Source: Aphidius gifuensis
Lineage: Eukaryota; Arthropoda; Insecta; Hymenoptera; Braconidae
Length of the DNA: 64,000 nucleotides
Assembly: GCF_014905175.1 (NCBI RefSeq)
Contig: NC_057791.1
Span: forward strand, 20,994,537-21,058,536
Direction of reading: 5' to 3'
The translations under genes were made by a program, and so were the position numbers. Of this stretch, positions 11,252 through 26,200 are shown in pieces; position 1 is the stretch's first letter; every line of letters starts with the position of its first letter. The notes under the pieces were generated by a model. The model made no database searches. It was not told where the DNA came from and saw nothing but the letters and a program-made list of their open reading frames with translations.

Positions 11252-14200
11252 TTAATTGATTCGTCCCTTGTGTGTCATGTAGCTTAAGCTGTCACTCAAT
11301 AATTTTTCTCTACTTGCACGTCGTATTCTCGAACAGAGAATCAATAATGTACCAATCATCACGCAAATAAATGCACAACCAAGACCAACAATTGTACTAA
11401 CAACTGATGATCTTAAACATACACGATCGCCAGCTGGACTGCTTTCACTAATACCTAAAATAGAAACCCAATTTAATATTTAATTTAAATTTTATAATAT
11501 AAATATATATTACCACTGTATGATGATGAAGATGATGATGATGATGCTGTTGCATTTTGAAAAACTTCTGGTTCTCCTTCACCCTCTTGAAGTACTCTGA
11601 GTGATTGAAATAAATTAACATTTTCTGATAGACTTGTTGCTGGTGTTGTTGGACCATCAATAGCCAATGATCTTTTAGCAACATTTTTAGAATTTCTCCA
11701 ATGACAAGGTTGACTCTGTTTAACATAAATACATAATTAATATTTAATTGTTAACATTAATTTTTTAAATATAAAAATTAACTTACTGGACATCTTCCGT
11801 GACACATTCTCACGTCACATTCAATATAAAGTGCTGGTGAACCAGTAAATCTAAATGTTTTCATATATGCAAATACTTGAGTTTCAAATAATCCACTCTC
11901 TGACCATGAACCACGAAATTTACTGATAAGTTTGTCATCAACTGGACAACCATACTGATCAATAAGTTGAATTTTTTTGTTACCACCATTATGAGCATAA
12001 CAATCATTAACAACAATATCAAAACCATCATATTTACTTCTCATATAAATAATAAGAGTCAATGGATCACCAACTCTAACTGGTCCAGCTACTCTTGTAC
12101 CAGTTGTTCCATAACCATATCTTATTTCCATATAACATTCTGGTGGTTGAAGTGTAAAAACAACTGGATTTCCTGTTGCAACCCTATTTTTAATATAAAA
12201 CAAATATTTTTTATTTTGTTAATAATTAATTAAAACTTTATCAAATTAACAAAAAATTAATATTAATAAACTTACTCAACATCTAAAAATGGAAATGTCA
12301 CAGTTTTCCAAAAATCATAGCCATATTCACATGTTACTTTAAAATGTTCATCAAACTCTTCTTCAATAAGTGGATTATACTGTACTGTAACTGTATTCCA
12401 CATGAGATTTTTCTATTAAAAATAAAAAGGATAATAAAAAATAATATATAAATATGTAAATTTTTTAAAATTGTTTTTAATAGTATACTATAAATTTCAA
12501 TTGTTAAACTGACCGTTGGATTTTTTCTGCTATCCTGATGATGAGTATTTTCACCAAGAGTGCCGCAACGATTTAACTGAATATAAAACTCGTAATAATC
12601 CCTTCCAGTACCATTGACGTACATGCAGTCGGGATCGTAAGAGTAGCCTGTAATTAAGAACAATTGTCTCAGCACGATCGACAATTTGATGCGCTTGAGA
12701 TAAATCGATATCGTATTTTTTTTTTTTTTTTTTTTCTCTTTGAATCGTAAGAGTGTTTTGTTTCGCACTGGTAAACACTTGCTATTCTCAAACCAACTAT
12801 ATATATTTTTATATCTTTTACTAAACTATTATTTTTAAAAATAAAAAAAATATATTCCAAGAATAATGATCCGTCTTTGAGATTATTATAATTTTTTATA
12901 TCATCAATGACAATTAAACATTAATAACGAGATGTTTATTGTATTTTTAATAATAGAAATTTTAATTTGATTAAAACTGATAATAATATACACATGTCTT
13001 ACCAGCTGAATACAATAGACCAGCAAAAGATCCATTAAAACCAATTCTTATCTTCATGTAGTCATCCTGACACTCTGCTTCGATATCTATAATCAAAAAT
13101 ATTTCATCAACAATCATTAATTTAATTTTAAAATAATATAAAAAATTTTTGACAATAGTTGCTTAATATAAAATACATTAAAAGTAATTAAATAACAATT
13201 AAAAGGAAATAAACAAAATAAAAAAAAAAATAAAAAACTTGATTGTTAATGATGATGATGAGAGCTGCAATATCGGATGTGTGGATATATATTATAATAG
13301 AGCTTGGTTTCCGTTGAAGAATCCGGTCATCGATGGTAAGTGAAAGTTGTTAAACTGCTGGTTTTTATTTAGCTTGGTTTTTTTTAGAAAAAAGTTGTAT
13401 TTATATTTGTGTTACTATTATAAATAGACGCGTGTTTTTTTGATAAGCAAGTTGAATTAAAATAAGTTGTAAGTTGGTGGCAACATGACGACGTAACGAT
13501 GAGAGAGTAAGTATAACTATCTACAACTATTACTGATCAAATGCCTGGATAGTCACGCTTGAGATGACACAATAAACTATGATACAATATACTTCTTATA
13601 ACGCTTTTACTTATTCAACTGAAAGGAACATGTGTATTCTCTCCTTAATATTACTTGACAAATAAATATTACAACAAATGTAAATTTCATTTTTTTTTTT
13701 TTTTCATTCAAAATTTATATGATTTTTCATACAAAAGATCAAGAAGGTTTTTATATATGATGTATATATACTTAATGTTACAAGATAAATTTTTTATTTT
13801 TATTTTCAAACAGGTGTTGAAGATGAAAAATAAAAAATTTAAATTGCAAACGTGACAATGACAATTGTGAAAAATAAAATAAAAAAAAAATACATAAGAG
13901 GAAAAACATTTGTAGGAAAATTGCAAAAATAAAAAAAAAACAGCAATAGAATTCAAAAAGGCAGTGAAGAATTTATGAGAATTGGTCTCCGAGAATGCAG
14001 CACTAAACCTATAATCGTTGATTCTTCGCGTAATTGACGATTCCATGGGGCGTTCAGTAGAGTTTGTCGGTGGGTTTGTCTTCCGGGCCTTGGCCTCTTG
14101 TTCTATGTTTCTGTTCAGCTGCAAAATGTAAAGAAAAAAAAAAAAAAAACATCCAGCTAGAAGTCAAGATAAAAGAAAAAAATAAAATAAAAAATAAAAC

Positions 14201-17200
14201 CAATAAGAAGAAGAATAAGAAGATGAAGAAGAAGAAGAGGACGACGACGACGACGATGAAGACGATGAAGACAGTTTGGTCCCATCAAAGTCCTTGTAAT
14301 TTTTTTTTTTTTTTTTTTTTTGTTATTTATTTTCTCAACATTTATTTATTTATATATATATTTTTTTTGTTTCTCTAGTTATATGCACCTTTCACGCTCC
14401 GCATCGTTGTCTTTGGATTTCTGTCAAAGCAAAAGTATTCTTTTAAACTTCCTGTTTCCCACTGGTATACATCTGGCATTTCTCAGATCTAGATTATCTA
14501 CATATCTTATTGAAACTTGTTTAATAATAGCCAAGATATATTTTTGATAATTATTTTGATATTTTATATTGTTAAAGTTATCAAACAAAGCTTGACTAAT
14601 TGTCATGACGTTGCAATTGAGACATGCATCAAGATATATGTAAAAATAGAAGAAAAAAATAATAATAAAAAATTATTGCACGCAGTGTCAGTGGTATGCT
14701 TACGCGTATATACAACTTCCGACACCGTTTTAATTGGCTTGACTTAAACTAACGGTATTAAATCAGACATATGATGTCGTATTTAATTTTAAACGACGAC
14801 TGTCTATTATGTAGGCTAATCTTCGGGGTCCATGTGTCACGCAATTTGTCTGTCACTGCATAATTATTTGTCTTTTCTACGAAATAAATTTTTTACTTTT
14901 TGCTATTTTATAATATTAAAATAGCTATATAGTTATAATATAATAAAAAAAAAAAAACAAAGAAAATATATAATTACGTTGAACTCGTGTTGTATTGGGA
15001 CGATATCTACGATGTTCTCGATCCCACGTTTCTGGATGTCTTCCCCATTCATCAACATCAGTATTTGTACCAGTTGCACCAGAATTTTTAGCTCCACCAG
15101 TTGGTAATGTTTGTAGTGTTTGTAATGTTTGAAGATTTGTACTTGGTAATCGACTTTTTAATGATGGAACTGGTACATATGATCCACCTTCACCAACATA
15201 TACAACCTATAAATATATATTTTATATTATTTTATTATTCCATCATGTATATTATTATTATAACGGTTATAGAAAAATATTCATATTTTATTTGTTTGAA
15301 GAAAATAAATTATAATCATGTCATTATTATTTGTTTATCATTATTGTCAAGACGTCAACAAGTATCACGAGTATGTATGTATAAATATCAACAACTCAAC
15401 AGTGCATTTTTTCATTTTTATTATTATTATTAACGGTTGTGTGGTTTTGATTACTTTTGCAAGTCATTAATCAAATTGTACACGAGCCAACATTCAATGA
15501 AAATCAAATCAATTGATAGACAAATTTATTTACATTTTGTATTGTTTATTTAAAATTAAATTTATAATTTTTATATATTAATATATTCAAGTTTGGTTGA
15601 TAAATTAAAGTAGCTAAATAGAGCTTTTTAAAATTTTATTTTAGAATAAAAAAATATTGTAGAATTTAAATTTGATTTTAATTAATTTTAAAAAAATACT
15701 AGTTTACTTTTTAGTCTCTATTTTTGAATATTATTTTGAGCTATTTAAAAATAATTTTAAGAGTTGTTGAGAGTATTTGTCGATGAAACATATTTTGCCA
15801 TTTGAAAGATAATAGATTGCATAAATATAGGGATATATATAGCTAGAAGGCATAATCCTCGCATCTCATCTGTTTCACTGAGCATATCTTTTGCCAAGTC
15901 AACCAAGTCACAAGAAGTTTCTATTCTGCCACTTTATATATGTATATAAAAAAAATATAAAAGAGTCGACGGGTTCTTCCTGTTTAATGGTGATGGTACT
16001 TTTAACCAGAGTCCTCACAGAGAAAACCCGTTCATCGATCAACTATTCAACGAGCGGAAACTTACGGATTCACTTGGCATTACTTACGAAAATTCCTGTC
16101 TTCATTTTACTACTACGCAAATACTATTTTTTTCTTTCTTTCTTTCTTTTACTTTTCATCTAATTTCTTTTGTGCATATTGCTCTTTTTATTTTTTTATT
16201 TATTAACGATATTGTAAATGAATAAAATTAGGTTGTTTATACATGAGATGCTCATGCAAAATTTTATAATTGTAAATGCAGTTATAATGTTAGCAGAAAA
16301 AATAATAATGGGAAGTTTGACAGTTGTGAAATCTAGATAAACTTGAAGTCGATTAAGTAGTTGGTATATTTATACACAACTTAATATGATTATAAAAATG
16401 TCATTAATGTTATTTTATATAATAAAATAATTTAATGATTATAATGATTAAGAAAAAACTTACGGTATCTTGATCACTTGCTTCGTGTGTCAAGGACTCT
16501 CGTGTTTCCGTTCGATTTATTTGTAAATCATCCTCAGGACCAGCACCACTACCAGCCCAATAATCTTCTGTTGTATCTTCTATAATTGATTCAGCACTTG
16601 CTCGTTCCATTACCTCTGGCAATTCAATACTCGTTGCCTATTACAAAAAAATAATATTAATTTTTTATAACATATATTAACAGTTAGAATTAAAAATATT
16701 GTTAATATATTTTATTAAATATATGTAGATCTATTTTAACATTCAAAAAATTTTTCAATGTTTTTCTTTCTAACTGTATATAAATTAAAAATTAAATATA
16801 CTTTTTTTTATTAAATAAATTACCCAAGAATTGTTGATGTTGCTGCTTATTATAAGGATCCACGTCACCCTGGAAAAAAAAATATTATAAAAAATTAATA
16901 CAAACAAAGTACACACCTTGTATTTAAAATACAAAAAACTTAAAATAAAATAAGTTGATAAAAAAAATATACTTGTTCATTAACATTGTATGTAAATTAA
17001 ATCTTTGAAAAAAATATGTTTTAGAATTTCTTGTTGGAAAAAACTTTTACTACATAATTTTGTTGTTGCAATAGAATAAATTTAAACTGTGAAAAAAATT
17101 ACTTTGCTTAAATTGAAAATGCTTTAGTTAAAAATAATAAAAAACTATTTTTATTTTTCTAAAATTGCGTTTATATAGATTTTTTTTTTTTAAACTATAT

Positions 17201-20200
17201 AATTTTTTATAATTTAAAAATTCTCTTTATATTCAAAAAAAAAGTTTAAATTTATTTTTCAAGCAAAATCTTCAATTTAAAATATGAAAAAAAAATTTTT
17301 TCAGCGAAACAAAGAATAAACAAATAAAGATTTATTCATTGGCCTATATAAAAAATGCATATGATTTATGCAAAATACATCAAATCATCAATTGACCATA
17401 GAGCAAGATGCTCTTATTTGACCGCAAGATAAATAACAAGTTAAATTCTACCAAGGATCAAACAAATTGAAAATAAAATTGATATAAAAAATAAACCAAG
17501 AATAAAAAAAAAAATAAAAATTAATAATAAAAGGTTTAAACTAATGCGAGGATAATAGTGTTAAAGAATAAGAAGCAAGAAAATATAATAAAAGAGTATA
17601 TTACGCTTGATTATAAATGCGTTATGCCTTTAGCAAATTAATAATAATAAAAATTAAAAAAACAAAAAAAAAATTAAATACAATGTGTACACATCAATGC
17701 GGTGATTTTGACCTAGTGAATATGAAAATAAAAAATAAAAAACAACATATACCACTAACACGCAAACATCCGTAATATGTGCGAGTTAATTCACAGTGCA
17801 AGTATATTGAAGATATATTATCATATAAACAACATACTGAATGTCTCACACATTGCGTGTTAAACTATGAGAATAAATTCTTAAAGAAAAAAATTATTGT
17901 GCCTTTATGAAAAATGAATGACTTCATAGCAGTGGTATGTTAAGAAAACTGTATATTATTTCTGTTGGCATTATACAATATAACTTGAGCAAAAAAAAAA
18001 ATAAAAAATAACAACAACAACAACAACAACACCAGGCGCGTGCTCAAGTTATCTTTTTTTTTTTTTTATTCTTTTTCTTCATCATCATAAGTACATAGTT
18101 TACGTGTGGTTGGTGTATAACTAAAAGTACATGATGACGTGATGGTATTTTTTCTATACAGATTACAAACTGATCGAGCTATTCGTCGATAATTATAATT
18201 GGGAATAATTTCCTGCTTGCGTGTGGCAAAGGGTGGTATTATATAATATACCAGACAAATACAATTTTTTTTTTTAATTACAAATATAATTTATTTCAAT
18301 CAAAAAATAATACGGAAATTAAATTATATATAATTTTAATCAATGCATTTATTGTTCAAATATATAATTTTTTTTTAGATGTGTTACAATTTAAATAAAT
18401 AGTAAAATATATATTTTATGCGTGAAATGATAAAAGCTCCTGAGGATATATTTATGGAAAAATATAATATAAGTATCTTGTGGTTAAAATGCGGATGTAT
18501 ATAGACAAGAATCACTAAATGTGGTTATGAAATATGAGTATTTGATTTTTAAAATCACGCATCAAAAATGATATTGTACTCGAGGGTTTGTTGATGGAAT
18601 ATATGTTAAATTATAATCATATGAATAATGATGATGGTTTAAAAATAAGTGGACGATGTATAGATCCTTCAGGGATATATATACATATACAAAATGGCAA
18701 TATAATTACGTAATGATGGTACATTCAATGTTATATGTATAGCCATAGTTTGATCTAATTAATGGATATTGCAAGAAACTAGAAATTTTATTTTTTCTTA
18801 TATACATTGGGCGGAGTCAGGCAATGCCAACTCTGACTTTGTATATTATCCAACACAACCTGCCGTTACAAACTGCTTTTTTTTTTTTTTTTTTTATTCT
18901 TCTTTCACTGGGTCACGTTTCGAAGGTGAAACATCTGTTTTTTTCTTTTTCTTGGCGTAATTTTATACTACTGAATTTTTAGTGTAATGATCATTTTCCG
19001 CAAACCGTAGATAAATATCTTAATGATTAAAAAAATGTTACAAAAGAAAAAAAAAAAAAAAGTCAGCTGAGAAAGATAAAGAATAAGGATTTTTATTTTT
19101 AAAAATTTATAATATATATATTTGGAATTGAGATATAAATTTTTGATATAATAGAAAATTAAATAACAACCTTTGAATATCATTGAAATGATATTTAAAA
19201 TTAATAGATTAACGGTGAATTGTGTACTCAGTGTACAATATAAATGAGATATAAGATTATAAATATAATACAGTGTGATTTTGTATTACACATATATATT
19301 TTTAAGACAATTTAGACAGGTTATTCCCAAGTTTGTTAGACGCATGTGCGATGAGAAAATATCATAGATACTATAGAAAAATAAAACAAGACTTATCAGT
19401 AACCTGGATCGTCCTTTGATTAATTTTTTAAAATAAATATATATTGTTTAAAAGCCAAGTGCATCATTATTATCTACACCAACTAATTATTGTCATCATT
19501 ATTTTATTTTTAAAACTCATGTACAATGTTGCACCACTTTTCTGGTTCAGTTAGTCAAATCATTATTGTATATATATAATTTTTTTAAATACATTATTTC
19601 ACACGGTTATTTGCATTTAATAAGTAATTAAAAAATTATACTCATATTAACAATACAAATTATAAAAATTAGACTAATTATCATGGATAATTTTATTTAA
19701 ACAATGAAATTTTTAAATTAAAAAATAAAAGATTTATGGCTTTTTAAATTTGATATTTTTATTTTTCAATTTGATGTAGGTCAGTAGTGTGTGTGTGTGG
19801 TTTTTTTTTTTTTTTTTTTTTCTTGGAAAATAATATAGGTTAATCCTTGTGTGTAAACAAACCGTTTAAAGGGACATCATCAGGCTGTAACGAATGAGAA
19901 GAGAAATAACAGAAAATAAAAATACGACCCTATTCTTGGAAATTACAACCTCCTCAAAGTTGAATGAAATTTTTTATTTCAATTTATATATTGAATTTTT
20001 AATTCATAAATTAAATTTAAAAAAAATGTAAATTGTTTTTTAAATAAAATATATAATTCTAGTTTAGACAAATGGATTCCCATCAAACTAATCATAAAAA
20101 AAAAAATTATTTAATAAATAAAAAAGGTTATTAATATGCTTGAGGATATAAAAATATTAAACACATGTGTTACATTATACCGTTGTAATTTGCAAATGAG

Positions 20201-23200
20201 ATTTTTAACCCTATTAAATACATTTTATAATTTTTACAACATTTATCATTTGAATAAAAATGATAGTTTACAGATAAATGAATTAGTCCATCATATAAAA
20301 TTAAAAAAATTGTTATAATAAGACTTTAAACAAAAAATAAAAATACATAAATAGATAAATAAATTAGGCTTGTTGTATATACATATATATGTATAAAAAC
20401 TAGTTCATTTTCTTTCATCGTAATATGCATAAAAAAAAAAATAAAATTTAAACAAGAAAATAACAAGTAAAAAATTAAATACAGTGAGTGCAAAACTTTG
20501 TTTGGTAAAATTGCTGAGGGGCGTATTCAATCTTCTCAGTTTCTGATCTATTCTGAACGGTATAATCGTCATCGTGTGTGCAGATTATATCCCCAGGTAA
20601 AAAAGGCCAATTCTCATTTATGAACTGTCGAATGAACAGCTGTAAATATAGTATTAGTTTTTGTATATATAACACAAGTAGCAACCGCGCCCTTGCCCCA
20701 AGGCCACACACAACAACATATCAAGAATTTAAAATAAATAAAAAATTAATATAACAAAAAAAAAAAATAATAAAAACAATATATGATGATGATGGTGGTG
20801 ATGATGATGGTGATGATGATTATGATATAAAAATAGCACCTGTTATCCTTAGGCATGCATGAATGTAATATCGCAAACTTCAAAGAAATTACAGCTTAAT
20901 TGCAGCATATGCGAGAATTATAAAGCGGCACAATAAACAAATTCAATGTTATAAAATTATTGAAATATAAAATTAAGATAAGTACATAGTTATATGCTTT
21001 ATATGTATGTACAAAAGTGTAATCATCAAATGCGTTATACATGTTGTTACAACAAAGTGTTTCACTGCTGATATTTACACACGCTTACCATACTTTTTGT
21101 ACGATTATTTTTTATTTTTTATATTAATAAAAAATAATATTAAAATTAGAAAAAATATAAATATATATTTAATGGTTGTAATTGTTTTTATACCAATTAT
21201 TTTATAGATTAAATTAAATTTTTATTTGAGCTTGTATATAAAAGATTATGCGTGATTAAATTTACAATGAATTTTTTCATTTATTATACAAAGTCATTAT
21301 TGATTTTAATTTGAAATATGATGTTATGAAAATTAAGTGATTATTGTTATTACTTGAAAAACTATTTTTTAAATCGAATGATAATAAAATTATAATTTTT
21401 TATTTTAATATATAAATTCCTTGGAGTTTGAAAATTGTTTGAAATAAATTTTATTGTCGTGGAGAAAAAAAATTGCTTGGGGAATTTATGTGGGTAGTTT
21501 GGAAAATTATTTATATTTATTATGCAAAATATTGTTTTGTTATAAATAAAAGGTAGCTGTTTATTTGATATATTTTATTGTTTTGAATATGAAATTTATG
21601 ATTGAGTTGGAAATAATATTTTTAGATAAATAATAAATTATTTAAAAAATATCAAGATTGATTTACAGTATCACAAGACAATATAAATTCAAGTTTATAA
21701 AAAAATTATTTAAGTATATAAAGTGGAAAATCGTGTTGGTATAAACTATAAAAGTTGTTGATTAGATAAAGATAACATCGTCATAAATCTTGAAATGAAA
21801 TATAAGGGAATAGACAAATTGTAAATAAATACGTTATCTGTTTATATATATTTCAACTTGTTCATACAATCAATCTTTAATTTAAAAAAAAAAAAAAAAA
21901 CACAAATACAATAATGCAGAACGTGTTGCAAATGTATAAATTCAACTGAAAGAAAAATATTATATTTGTTTTGTTAATCAGAGATGTGTTTTTTTATTCA
22001 CAAGATTGTTAACAATAATTTTGAATAAAAAAAAGTAATGAAAATAGGGGTTATTGTAAATTTATAAAATAAATAAAATAATGATTTTTCCCAGGTAGAA
22101 AACTAATGTCAATTTGATGTCAATTTTAGACTTTAGAGATATCTATAGTTGACGTCAAATTGTCATTAGTTTCTACCTAGGTTGATGAAATATTATTTGC
22201 TCATAGTAACTATATATATATAATTATTACTAAATATAATTTAAAAAATGTTCCTTTATAAACATATATGATTGTCAACGATGATTAAGTATTATTTATA
22301 TATTGTTATAGAAAATATAAAATTTATTACTCATTTTGTTAATCAAAGACGAGGGGCTATTGTGACACCGAGACTACGAAAAGTAGTCAAAAAACACAAG
22401 TACTACACTTACTATTTACACATAACTACAATAACTATACATCAACACTACTTACTACCTTTTAACTATATTTTTTAAGTTTTTTATCAAGTTTAAAAAT
22501 ATTTCTTTTCACATTTCTCCACGTTCGTATTTTTCGGAGAAAAAAATTCTCTCCTCAATTCTCCGCATGGGTCAACATGGGAAAAAATCGGAGTAATCAC
22601 GGAGAAATTTCAAGTAATCACGAAAAAATTTGGAAAAATATTTTTACAAAAGTTGTAGTGGAAAAAGTATAAATACTACACTCAAAATGACACCCCTCGA
22701 CCAAAGATATATTCAAGTTTAAAATTCCAAAGATGAGTCGACTGAATATAACAAAAAAAAAACGGAGAAAAAAAATAATTAGAAATGTTACAAGCACAAA
22801 ATTGCAATAGAAAAAAAAAATAATAACATTGCAAGTGTATATCTAATTGAAATGAAAATATTTGTTAATCAAAGATATATCCAAGTTGAAAATTCTAAAC
22901 ATGAGTCAACGAATTATCAACGAGTTAAAATAATAAGACAAAAAAAAATAAAAGCAGCATATTTTATCCACAAGTACTTCTCCACTTGTGGTTTGTAAAT
23001 TGTAATATTAAAATAACTTCCAACAATAAAATATTACACAAACAATTGTATAAATTTAGCATAAAATTTTTCTCATTTAAAATATATATAAAAAAGAATA
23101 ATTAAAATACATTTAAATATTCATTGTTAATATATTAAAATAAATCAAATATCATTTTTTCGATAGATAAATATGCAAAGAAAGGAAATTTGTTTCTACT

Positions 23201-26200
23201 TGAAAAAACAGATAACACATCTTGGTCTAACTTCCGCCATCTAAAAACAATTCAATTTCATATATTATTTCAAAAAAAATAAAAAAAAAAATATTATCAT
23301 TTAATTTTTCTCATATTTAAAATCAAATAAAAGCAACTTCATTCATTCATCAATTTTATAATAAATTATAATTTCTTCATTCTATATTGAATTTCATAAT
23401 GTTTGTGGGAAAAATTAAATGAAAAAAAAGAAGCATATGTATGCGAACATCAACATGCGATATTTGATATATTCAAAAGAAAAAATAAATATAAATAAAA
23501 AAATTAAAGTTGGTCTAAATGACGTCATATACTTTATGTTGTAAAATATATATTACCGTTAAGTTGTTGCGTCTATTATAACAATTAATAACAGTACAAT
23601 GCAATGTACCGGTATATTTCCAATTTCCGATTCATAATTCAAACATCTTTAGCATCGTTGTGCGTCCTTAAGATACAGGACAATGGTTTAAACGTCTCGG
23701 GGTATGCCACACTTAAATGAGTAGACCCATTCCTTTTTTTTTTTTTTTTTTTCTTCTTCATTTTTTTATTATTCATTTTGTTTTTTATATTTTTAAATTT
23801 TATTATAACCAACTGTCATGCTTGATGACTTTGCAACAACTGACCTAACTTGGCTGTTTTTATTTTTTTTTATTTTTTTAAATAATATTTAAGTAAAGTG
23901 TCGTTCAATATCATACCGGATAAGCAATATTGAATGTTTTTAACCTTAGACAATTTTATTTTTACGCTTCACTACAAAATCAATTATTTATCTTTTTATT
24001 TTTTGTTTAAAAAAACAAGAGGGCTGAAGTTTTTTTGTTATTTTAATATTGAAAATTCAATTATTGAATAATATTACAAAGATTTGCCTCATGAACCACA
24101 AATTCATTTTGACAAATTGAATTTACATCCTAAATCGATTACAATCGAAGGTCGACCGGCAAATTGAATGAAAAAAAAATAAAATAACTTTAATTATATT
24201 ATTGTTATGATATTTCTTTGTATAAATTTAATTAAAACAATAATGTTATGATTTAATGGATGAAACCACATCAAAGTGTGTATATACTTTTCATCATTTT
24301 AATAAAATAGTCGTTGAATAGTTTCCCACGATCTTTGTGGCTTGTTTCACAGCCATGCTGATGATGTTGGTATAGCTTGTGGAAGCTGGATAATCTTTGA
24401 AGAAGAGTCATGAAGGTGCAGGACACGTTTATATATACGATAATTTTAAGATACATTACGATGCCTCCGGAATATCATGAGCTTAATATAGACACGACTT
24501 CAGTATCACTTAATTTTCTACTTGTCTTTATGATGTCATAATTAATGGGCATAATAATATATACGTAATATGCACTTGGTAACACTTTTATTTTATTTAT
24601 ATATTAAATTTATTTTATAAAATAAAATTAAAAATTTTAATGAAATTTTAATTTAATTTGTAAATAAAAAAAATTGATAAATTTAGTTCAATAAATTATT
24701 TAAATAATTCAAATTTATTTAATTATTAATTAATTTTAATTAATTTATCAAATTAATAATTTATTATTTAAAAAAATTATTAATTTTAATATAATATATT
24801 ATTTTAAATTTTTAAAAAATAAAAAAGAAAATTTTTTATTAAAAATTTAATGACATTGAAGAGTCATTGAATCAATGTGTATCCGGATATATAAATAAAA
24901 AAATTTGAACATAGTCGTAGTTGTGTAGCATGTTTATATACACCCAATGACACAAGTTACGAGAACAAGCAAGATCAACGTTCGACCTTCCATTGACATA
25001 ACAACTTTGCTCGTATAACATAGTCAAAGTAAAATAGACAGTACACATTTGCCTGTCTCAACGGCCACCCAGTTGACTAAAACATCCATTTTTTCATCAA
25101 CATCATCATCAACATCAACATCATCATTGAATGTACACCACAACTACTATACAATATCAAGTTACTTTCGCATTTTACCAGTATCATCATCAACCAGTTT
25201 GATATAGTTAACCGATCGACACATTTCACAGAGGATTTAATGTTAACGGCCACCAATTAGCTACAAGACCAGTTTTTTTTTTTTTTTAAATAATCATCAA
25301 CATTATTATCATCATCATCCTATCGTCATCGCCTAGAGAATAATTTTTTTTAATATCTATTTTTTATGTGGCTGAGTAATTGCGTTAAATGTATAATATT
25401 TCATTGGATGAGAAAATAATATTATCATTATTACTTTTATTATAAACAATGGAGTATTTTACTATGAGAGTTGAATAATCCTTCACCGGAAATTTAGCTT
25501 GATCTGAATAATTTTAACGCTGTCATCCGAAACAAAAAAAAAAAAAAAAAAATCCTCGCTTGTACAATTCATCAACGCATGTTTAAATTGCAAATATTCA
25601 AAATGCAAAGTCATTGTGAATATGATCTGATATTTAAATAATATAAACGAAATGAAAAAAAAAAAACCGTTAGAAAAATAAAATAATTTTGTATGTATAA
25701 ATTTTATTTTTCTATATATGAAATTTTATAATTTATTTTTTTTAAAATGATTTTTATATTTATATTGATTATAAAAAATCCACATGTGATAAAAAAATTT
25801 GAGTACAACTATAAATAATATTGGGTCAAATCAACGGAAACAAAACTATAAAAAACAAAACGCACAGCTGTTAAGCGTATATATGCAGATTCCAAGGAAG
25901 TCATTTGCAAGAAATGTATAGTAGATGATGTATATTATATATATTTTTATATACTGTCATTGTATATGTGTGCATAGTTTGTACACTGGCACAAGCTGGA
26001 GGTTATTAATTATCGCAAATACCCCACAAGCTGACCATGGCAATGAGAGTTGGTAGCAAACCACCTCTAAGTCACGACTAACCCAGCTTATTGCAACTTT
26101 TTTTTTTATTTTACCTTGTGTAAAGGCCTCACCTTTTTCATTTCTTTTGAAATAGATTTTTTTTTTTTTTAAATATCCATGCTTCGTTTCAGGAAATAAA

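Larger units (their letters stand above)
21880..22950. repeat. Degenerate direct-repeat cluster with inverted repeats
   Basis: A motif of the form TTGTTAATCAAAGA occurs repeatedly (about 21975, 22338, 22862, with a variant CCAAAGATATATTCAAG at 22700). Longer stretches flanking it also recur: 22698-22750 resembles 22862-22915, and 21910-21990 resembles 22815-22870. A CGAGGGG-containing block at about 22350-22390 has an inverted partner at about 22675-22702. The cluster looks like remnants of one or more short transposable elements. Confidence 0.5.

Noticed and set aside
25090..25135. CATCATCAACATC simple repeat considered as coding
   Set aside because: No open exon with splice sites; imperfect microsatellite.
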